A stretch of 64,000 bases of DNA, taken from NCBI GenBank assembly GCA_003225315.1, contig QHZD01000039.1, positions 1-64,000 on the forward strand, given 5' to 3'. Numbering within the stretch: position 1 is the stretch's first letter; the number at the start of each line of letters is the position of its first letter. The position numbers were made by a program, and so were the translations under genes. The stretch comes from Acidobacteriota bacterium. GTDB taxonomy: Bacteria > Acidobacteriota > Terriglobia > Acidiferrales > UBA7541. Below are positions 58,252 to 64,000 of the stretch, piece by piece. The notes under the pieces are model-generated. The model saw only the letters and a program-made list of their open reading frames with translations, was not told the DNA's origin and searched no databases.

Positions 58252-61200
58252 ATGAATCTGTCTGAACCATTTATTCGCCGCCCGGTGATGACCGCGGTGC
58301 TGACGATCTCGGCCATCGTTTTTGGCGTACTCGCTTATTTTGTCTTGCCGGTCAATGACTTGCCCGCTGTCGACTATCCCGTCATTCAAGTTAACGTAGG
58401 TTATCCCGGCGCAACGCCAGAGACCATGGCGAACAACGTGGCCACCCCGCTCGAGCGTCAGTTCATGCAGATTCCCGGCCTTGAGTTGGTGACCTCTAAC
58501 AGTGGACAAGGGCACTCGAGTTTCGTCCTGCAGTTCGATCTCTCCAAGAGTGTAGATGCTGCGGCAACCGACGTTCAGGCGGCCATTACGCGCGCGACGG
58601 CGCAACTTCCCGTGGATTTACCGAGCCCGCCCACCTTCACCAAAACCAATCCGAACGACCAGCCCATCATGTACGTCGGGATCACCAGTGACAGCGCCAC
58701 GCAGGGCCAGCTCTTCGACTATGCCAATACGCAAGTCGGCGAGCGCATCAGCATTCTCCCTGGCGTGAGCCAAGTGGCCGTGTACGGCGCTCAGTCCGCA
58801 GTGCGCATCAAGGCCGACCCTTCCGCGATGGCCGCGCGCAGTCTAACCATTGATGATTTGACGGCGGCGCTGAAGAACGGCACCAGCTCCACGGGAGCGG
58901 GCCAATTTGACGGCGCGCATCACACCTTCTTGCTTCAGCCCGAAGGGCAGCTCAGCGAAGCGCATCAGTATGAAGATTTAATCGTCAGGCAAGGCAACGG
59001 CGCTCCGGTCTATCTGAAAGACGTCGCAACTGTAAAAAACGGATTGCAAGACGAACGCATCAGCATGCGTTTTTGGTATCGCGGACACGAGGTTCCGGCC
59101 GCTACGGTGGTCGTTGCGGTTTTCCGGCGCGCGGGATCAAACGCCGTCGAAGTTGCCAAATCCATCCGCGACCTCCTTCCCACGGTGCAGGCCCAGCTCC
59201 CAAGTTCTGTTGGAATCGTTCCCATTTATGACCGTTCGCAAAGCATCGTGAACAGCGTCAAGGATGTTCAGGCGACGCTGTTCATCGCGTTCGCCTTGGT
59301 TGTCCTGGTGATCTTTATTTTTCTAGGCCGCGTGCGCGACACCTTGATACCGGTTGTGGCGCTGCCCCTCTCCCTCCTGCTCACCTTCGTGGTCATGAAC
59401 ATCCTAGGCTACAGCCTGGACAACCTGTCCTTAATGGCCCTGACGCTGGCCATCGGATTCTTGGTCGATGACGCCATCGTCTTCCTGGAGAATACCGTTC
59501 GCCTCATGGAGAGCGGCCTCGGTGCCCTCGAAGCCGCCCTGCAATCCGCCAGGGAAATCAGCTTCACGATTCTCGCCATGACCATTTCCCTAGCCGCCGT
59601 ATTCCTCCCGCTGGTCTTTATGAGCGGCCTGGTGGGGCGCATTTTTCGCGAGTTCTCCATCACCATCATCGTTTCGATTTTTGCCAGCGGCATCGTTTCG
59701 CTGACGCTCACGCCCTTGATGTGTTCCGGCCTGCTTCGGGAGCGCGGAGAGCGGGCGGAGAGGAACTGGATCGAGCGCGTCATCGGCGGCGCAGAAAAAA
59801 GCGTACTAGCCGTCTATGGGCGCTCGTTGTGGTTTTTCCTTCGGTATCGCTGGATTTCCCTGGCGATTTGGGTGGTTTGTCTGCTGGGAACCGGCTATCT
59901 TTTCTATATCGTCCCGAAGGCCTTCCTCCCCATCGGCGACAGTTCCTTCGCCCTCGGCGTGTTCATCGCTCAGGAGGGTACGTCGCACTACGAAATGCAT
60001 ACCCACCAAATAGAGGTCGAGGACGTCCTCCATGCCAACCCCGCCGTGGACATGACCTTCACCATGAGCGGCAACAATTCATTTTTCCCCGCCAACCAAG
60101 GCCTGGTGCTCGCGTTCCTGAAGGCTCCCGATAAGCGTCCTCCCATTCAGGTCGTAACCGGGCAGTTGATGGGGCAGTTGAACTCTAAGATCCCCGGTCT
60201 GCTGACATTTCTCAAGCCCCAGCCCGTCCTGCAGATCAGCACCGGAGCCACGGCGCAGTTGCAGGGCCAGTTTGCTTATTCCATTTCCGGGATCGATCCG
60301 AACGAGGTCTATGCCAGCTCAGGAACCCTGATGCGCAAAATGTTCGAGTTCCCGGGGTTCCTCTTTGTCAACTCCGACCTGTTCAACCATACCCCGAATC
60401 TGCAGGTCGACATCCTCCGCGAGCAATCCAAGACCTACGGCGTCTCCGAGACGAGGGTTCTCAACCTCCTGCACCAAGCGTACGCGCAGAACTACGTCTA
60501 TCTCATCAAGAAGCCCACCGACCAATACCAGGTGATCCTGGAAGTTGCCGACGAGCAGCGTTCCGAGCCTCAGGATCTTCATCTGCTGTACATCAAGAGC
60601 GACGACGGCTCGCGCATGGTTCCGCTCAACGCCCTAGCGACTTGGCACCCGATGTTGGGCCCGCAATCCGTCAATCACATCAACCAATTCACGAGCGCCA
60701 CCCTGTTCTTCAACTTGAAGCCAGGCTATTCCATCGGGCAGGCAACTGATTTCGTGGAGAAGGCTGCGAAGCAAGTCTTGCCGGCGGGAATTCGCGGCGA
60801 GTTCCGGGGTGAAGCGCTTACGTTCCGCGACACGGTATCGAGCCTTACCATCCTCATGTTTCTCGCGGTCTTTGTCATGTACGTGATTTTGGCCATTTTG
60901 TACGAGAGCTACTTGCATCCGATCACCGTGCTCTCCTCGTTGCCGGTTGCGCTCGTCGGTGGCCTCCTGACCCTGTGGCTGTTTGGCGCCGAGGCTTCTT
61001 TATACGGGTTCATCGGCATGTTCATGCTCATGGGCATCGTGAAGAAAAACGGAATCATGGTCGTGGACTTCGCGCAACAGCGGGTCGAGCACGGTGTACC
61101 AGACGATCAAGCAATTCACGACGCCAGCATGGAGCGCTTCCGTCCCATCATGATGACCACCATGGCCGCGCTCATGGGAGCGCTGCCGATCGCCCTTGGC

Positions 61201-61413
61201 TACGGGACAGATGGCGCTTCACGCCGGCCGCTGGGGCTCGTTGTGGTCGGTGGGCTGATTGTGTCGCAGTTCATCACCCTTTTCATTACTCCGGCGATCT
61301 ATCTCTACCTCGAAGAGTTCCAGGAAAAGGTCCTGGATCGCTTTGCCTTCTTCCGGGCGCGACATTCGCGGCCTGCGGACGTAGCCGTCCCGGGACATGC
61401 AACCGCGGACTAG
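58252..61413 (+). CDS. RND efflux permease (HAE1/MdtBC type)
   Basis: 1053 residues, 15 bases after the adaptor gene. It starts 'FIRRPVMTAVLTISAIVFG'. The first half shows the proton-relay aspartates in 'GFLVDDAIVFLENT', the two porter domains and twelve membrane helices in the usual duplicate order. It exports drugs or other amphipathic compounds, using the proton gradient. The substrate is not known. The gene ends directly against a fragment of another RND pump. Confidence 0.94.
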   Translation: MNLSEPFIRRPVMTAVLTISAIVFGVLAYFVLPVNDLPAVDYPVIQVNVGYPGATPETMANNVATPLERQFMQIPGLELVTSNSGQGHSSFVLQFDLSKSVDAAATDVQAAITRATAQLPVDLPSPPTFTKTNPNDQPIMYVGITSDSATQGQLFDYANTQVGERISILPGVSQVAVYGAQSAVRIKADPSAMAARSLTIDDLTAALKNGTSSTGAGQFDGAHHTFLLQPEGQLSEAHQYEDLIVRQGNGAPVYLKDVATVKNGLQDERISMRFWYRGHEVPAATVVVAVFRRAGSNAVEVAKSIRDLLPTVQAQLPSSVGIVPIYDRSQSIVNSVKDVQATLFIAFALVVLVIFIFLGRVRDTLIPVVALPLSLLLTFVVMNILGYSLDNLSLMALTLAIGFLVDDAIVFLENTVRLMESGLGALEAALQSAREISFTILAMTISLAAVFLPLVFMSGLVGRIFREFSITIIVSIFASGIVSLTLTPLMCSGLLRERGERAERNWIERVIGGAEKSVLAVYGRSLWFFLRYRWISLAIWVVCLLGTGYLFYIVPKAFLPIGDSSFALGVFIAQEGTSHYEMHTHQIEVEDVLHANPAVDMTFTMSGNNSFFPANQGLVLAFLKAPDKRPPIQVVTGQLMGQLNSKIPGLLTFLKPQPVLQISTGATAQLQGQFAYSISGIDPNEVYASSGTLMRKMFEFPGFLFVNSDLFNHTPNLQVDILREQSKTYGVSETRVLNLLHQAYAQNYVYLIKKPTDQYQVILEVADEQRSEPQDLHLLYIKSDDGSRMVPLNALATWHPMLGPQSVNHINQFTSATLFFNLKPGYSIGQATDFVEKAAKQVLPAGIRGEFRGEALTFRDTVSSLTILMFLAVFVMYVILAILYESYLHPITVLSSLPVALVGGLLTLWLFGAEASLYGFIGMFMLMGIVKKNGIMVVDFAQQRVEHGVPDDQAIHDASMERFRPIMMTTMAALMGALPIALGYGTDGASRRPLGLVVVGGLIVSQFITLFITPAIYLYLEEFQEKVLDRFAFFRARHSRPADVAVPGHATAD

Positions 61414-61415
61414 GG

Positions 61416-61625
61416 ACTTCGCTGGCGTTCATTCTTGGTGTTGTGCCGCTGGTGCTGGCGCAGGGGACCGGACGAGCGGGACGCATTTCCGTCGGTGCAA
61501 CCGTCTTTGGCGGAATGATTGCCGCGACGACGCTGAACCTCGTTTTCATTCCCGTGCTATACGTGATCGTGCGGAGTCTCGTGCCTGGGCGCGAGGCGGT
61601 GAAGGCAATGTCGCATGCCGATTGA
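61416..61625 (+). pseudogene. C-terminal fragment of a second RND permease
   Basis: Directly after the stop at 61413, in another frame, about 70 codons read TSLAFILGVVPLVLAQGTG, then 'ISVGATVFGGMIAATTLNLV' and 'FIPVLYVIVRSL' before a stop. This is the final membrane-helix pair of an HAE1-type RND pump. The other 95 per cent is missing, so it is a remnant, perhaps left by recombination between tandem pump genes. Confidence 0.8.
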
Positions 61626-61663
61626 GTTTTTGTTACGATTCCGTCTGGCATGAGGATTCAGTC

Positions 61664-62512
61664 ATGACCCCACGCACACTTTCGCGGCGGTCGTTTATTG
61701 CTTTTTCGGCGATGCTGCCATGGGCGCTTTCGGCTCGCGCGGCGAAATCGATTCCCGCCGGACTGGAACTCTATTCTGTGCGCGAGGAATTCAAAAAAGA
61801 TTCCGAGGGCACGGTTCGCGCCGTCGCGGAAATGGGATATCAGGGCGTTGAATTCTATGCGCCCTATTTCGAGTGGTCGGAAGCGCAAGCCAAGCAGATG
61901 CGAAAGCTTCTGGACGATCTCGGGATTCGATGCTTCTCAACGCACAACGATAGTTCGAATCTGAGTCCGGAGAAAATCGGCAAAGCGCGCGACTTCAACT
62001 TGATTTTGGGCAGCAAATACGTGGTCATGGCTTCGGCGAAACCCCAGCCCGGCCTGGATGGCTGGAAGACCGTGGCCGATGCGCTGAATGCCGCCGCCGA
62101 TCAACTGGAGACTTCCGGACTGAAAGCCGGATATCACAATCACCGGTTGGAGTTCACTGCGGTTGACGGCCAGCGCCCGATGGAAATCTTGGCGAAAAAT
62201 ACGAAACCTTCCGTCATGCTGCAACTGGATGTGGGCACTTGCCTGGAGGCCGGCTCCGATCCAGTTGCATGGATACGCGCGAATCCTGGGCGAATTCACT
62301 CTCTTCATCTGAAGGACTGGTCGCCGGACCCAGAGAAGGGTTACAAGGTTTTGTTTGGGGAAGGCGCTGCAGAGTGGAAAAATATTTTCGAGGCAGCCGA
62401 GAGCGGCGGCGGAGTGGAATATTATCTGATTGAGCAGGAAGGCAGCCGCTTTACGGAACTTGATACCGCGCGCCGCTGCTTGCAATCCTTCCGGCAAATC
62501 CGTCCAGCATGA
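61664..62512 (+). CDS. Sugar phosphate isomerase/epimerase-like TIM barrel, Tat-exported
   Basis: 282 residues from the ATG at 61664; the frame is open upstream but only noncoding-like. The twin-arginine signal SRRSFIA (7-13) precedes a hydrophobic segment ending at 'ARA'. The barrel follows the xylose isomerase-like AP2Ec pattern: 'GLELYSVREEFKKD', 'MGYQGVEFYAPY', 'AGYHNHRLEFTAVDG', 'MLQLDVGTCLEAG' and 'IHSLHLKDWS'. Tat export means it would fold with its metal in the cytoplasm. The substrate is unknown, probably a sugar or inositol. Confidence 0.85.
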   Translation: MTPRTLSRRSFIAFSAMLPWALSARAAKSIPAGLELYSVREEFKKDSEGTVRAVAEMGYQGVEFYAPYFEWSEAQAKQMRKLLDDLGIRCFSTHNDSSNLSPEKIGKARDFNLILGSKYVVMASAKPQPGLDGWKTVADALNAAADQLETSGLKAGYHNHRLEFTAVDGQRPMEILAKNTKPSVMLQLDVGTCLEAGSDPVAWIRANPGRIHSLHLKDWSPDPEKGYKVLFGEGAAEWKNIFEAAESGGGVEYYLIEQEGSRFTELDTARRCLQSFRQIRPA

Positions 62513-63003
62513 TGTCGCGTGAAACTTCGCTCCCGGTTTGGATAATTCCACGAGAACTCTGGAGCCGAGAGTGGGAGTCGTGTCTGGCCCGTTCAAAAAA
62601 AGTGCGGCCTGTGCGCGGCCGCCCTTTCCCGGAATCCAGGAAATGCCAATAACTGGATGACTTTCAATTGACAGGCTCTAAAGATAATCGGATGGCCATC
62701 GGAGCGCAGCTCAAAGTGACCACCGAGGACGGCGCCACCAGTACGATATTGTCTCGACAAGCGTAGGCTACGGAGCTTCACGGGATCCGCGCCCGCATTT
62801 CGGCCGGGGTCCGTTCAAGGCTGTGAAACAAATCGAAGTGCACTGGCCCAGCGGCGTGCGCCAAGCGCTGAAAGATCTGCCCGCCAATCAGGTCCATCGC
62901 ATCGCGGAGCCATGACGCAGCCGCGGCCACAGCCTGGGACCGCTGATTGTAGGCAATCGGTACGAATTGCAACCCAGTATGGTAAAGACCTCGGCGACAA
63001 TGT
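62513..63003. other. Remnant region between the isomerase and the LacI gene
   Basis: About 490 bases without an intact gene. Most of it (62648-62915) is a broken ASPIC/UnbV-type gene. The rest, 62513-62647 and 62916-63003, shows no motif I can support; the left part may be further eroded sequence of the same gene. Confidence 0.45.
62648..62915 (+). pseudogene. ASPIC/UnbV-domain fragment with frameshifts
   Basis: Pieces in different frames give NNWMTF, then LTGSKDNRMAIGAQLKVTTE, then QYDIVSTSVGYGASRDPRPH followed by 'FGRGPFKAVKQIEVHWPSG' and 'LPANQVHRIAEP' and a stop. Together they follow the ASPIC/UnbV module found after FG-GAP repeats in secreted proteins. At least two frame changes and no upstream repeats mean the gene is dead. 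Confidence 0.75.
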
Positions 63004-64000
63004 TCAGTCGTAGTTCCAATAGGCAAAGTCAGAAGGCATATCGTTTGCGGCGGCTGCAGCCCTCGCGCCGGTCCCACTGGAAGCCCGCTTCTCCAGAAAG
63101 AAATCCAGATTACCCCGCATGATCAAGTGCGGTGCGAGAGTGACACGAAAGGCAGGGCCTCTGCCATGGAACAAGAACTCCTGCAGAACGCGAAACGCGA
63201 GTCTGCCCTGGGTGCGCGGCCGCTGATAGATCGTTGCGGCTACATTGCCGTCGCGAATTTGGTCGATGATGGCGGGGAACAAATCAGTGGCAATGATGGT
63301 AAGACGGTCCAGTAATTGAGCGTCCCTAGCTGCCTCGACCACCGGCATCGAGGCTTCCGTGGTCACGTAAATCCCCGCTAAATCGGGATGGGAGGCAAGC
63401 AGCTTCCTGCACTTGTCATAAGCTTCCGATTCGACGTCGTGATCCTCAATGGGATCAACGAGCGAAATGTCGGAATGCAAGGATTTGAGCGTCTTCTCGA
63501 AGGCAGCCAGTTTTTCCGCGTGCTCGGTCACGGCCAGTGCGCTCAGTGTCACCGCGACTTTGCCCTTCCGATTCAGAAATCTCCCCATCAGGTCGGCTGC
63601 CAAGGAGCCGCTTGCCATGGTGTCCACGGAAACGGCGGCAAGCCTGCTTGTTTCCGGTGCGTCCGTGGACACGCAAACGACAGGAATTCTTGGCCGCGTG
63701 GCGCGCCGCATCCAGTCACGCAGGCTGCTTGGACGGCTTGGGAACAGGATGATGCCATCCGACTCCGCAGCCATCGCCGCTTCAAAGGCCTCTTCTTCCC
63801 CTTCTCCCAAGCGCGGGAACGTGCGGAATTCGACATCTTCAGCATGCATGCCGAGGGCCTGAGCCTCTTCACCAATGCCGCTGCGGACCTCATCCCAGAA
63901 GGAAGTCGTGCCTTTCAGCGTGTTCACAGAAACGCGAAAGTGCTTTTTTTGCGAGAGTAGGCGCGCAACCATGTTAGGGCGATAACCCATGTTCTTCGAC
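63004..64000 (-). CDS. LacI-family transcriptional regulator (start beyond window)
   Basis: The frame is open through the right edge. The last helix of the DNA-binding domain is visible as 'GYRPNMVARLLSQKKHF' near the edge, so the first 30-40 residues lie outside. The rest is a periplasmic-binding-protein-like sensor ('SDGIILFPSRPSSLRDWM', 'RIPVVCVSTDAPET', 'DLAGIYVTTEASMPVVEAAR', 'IIATDLFPAIIDQIRDG'). It should bind a sugar and control sugar-use genes, perhaps the isomerase-like gene nearby; that link is a guess. Confidence 0.85.
   Translation of the reverse strand, partial: SKNMGYRPNMVARLLSQKKHFRVSVNTLKGTTSFWDEVRSGIGEEAQALGMHAEDVEFRTFPRLGEGEEEAFEAAMAAESDGIILFPSRPSSLRDWMRRATRPRIPVVCVSTDAPETSRLAAVSVDTMASGSLAADLMGRFLNRKGKVAVTLSALAVTEHAEKLAAFEKTLKSLHSDISLVDPIEDHDVESEAYDKCRKLLASHPDLAGIYVTTEASMPVVEAARDAQLLDRLTIIATDLFPAIIDQIRDGNVAATIYQRPRTQGRLAFRVLQEFLFHGRGPAFRVTLAPHLIMRGNLDFFLEKRASSGTGARAAAAANDMPSDFAYWNYD

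Overview
The window looks like a stretch of an Acidobacteriota chromosome, probably a Terriglobales or Koribacterales-like soil lineage. That is an inference from GC-rich coding, the style of the genes (a DUF6599-like secreted protein, a TPR-AMIN-amidase fusion, ASPIC/UnbV remnants, an IS110 element opening with MKIIGCDFHP) and short palindromes between genes. No rRNA, tRNA, CRISPR array, prophage or origin was found.

Layout. 1-400: start of an IS110-type transposase cut by the window edge, with a structured noncoding stretch upstream that may hold its guide (bridge) RNA. 400-17400: housekeeping and stress genes, including an ABM-domain protein, two related exported proteins, ferredoxin-NADP reductase, an FtsX-like permease, a Cys/Met gamma-synthase-type enzyme, cupin, CutA, a phosphohexomutase, FtsB, a DUF1624/HGSNAT-like membrane protein, a quinone-reductase-like enzyme, a CPBP protease, DinB, ThiG, Dps and a long-chain acyl-CoA synthetase. 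17400-22500: an accessory zone with two complete VapBC-like toxin-antitoxin pairs, a third antitoxin whose PIN toxin is cut short, a HEPN/AbiU2-like protein, a PilZ-like protein and a duplicated fragment of its 3' end. 22500-35200: a one-carbon block. HutU, HutI and a fused formiminotransferase-cyclodeaminase take urocanate to glutamate and methenyl-tetrahydrofolate, and gcvT-gcvH-gcvPA-gcvPB take glycine to methylene-tetrahydrofolate. No histidine ammonia-lyase is in the window. Between the two blocks lie a secreted protein and a divergent pair of a 59-residue cysteine-rich protein and an RsbW-like protein. 35300-47600: SulP transporter, M48 protease, two near-identical single-ring ClpB-like AAA+ ATPases with a small partner gene, an alkyltransferase-like protein, an ABC exporter, IlvE, an aquaporin and PilT. 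47600-56800: RecX, AlaS, a probable structured RNA, a frameshifted lytic transglycosylase, a cell-wall amidase and a DUF6599-like protein. 56800-64000: an RND efflux adaptor and pump followed by the severed tail of a second pump, a Tat-exported sugar isomerase-like protein, a broken ASPIC/UnbV gene, and a LacI-family regulator running off the right edge.

The best candidates for something undescribed are the tandem AAA+ locus (38636-41763), the noncoding RNA-like region after alaS (52294-52545), the short promoter-terminator unit between recX and alaS (49023-49100), the small cysteine-rich protein coupled to an RsbW-like protein (29905-30502), and the accessory zone at 17400-22500. All family assignments rest on reading motifs by eye; no database search was run.
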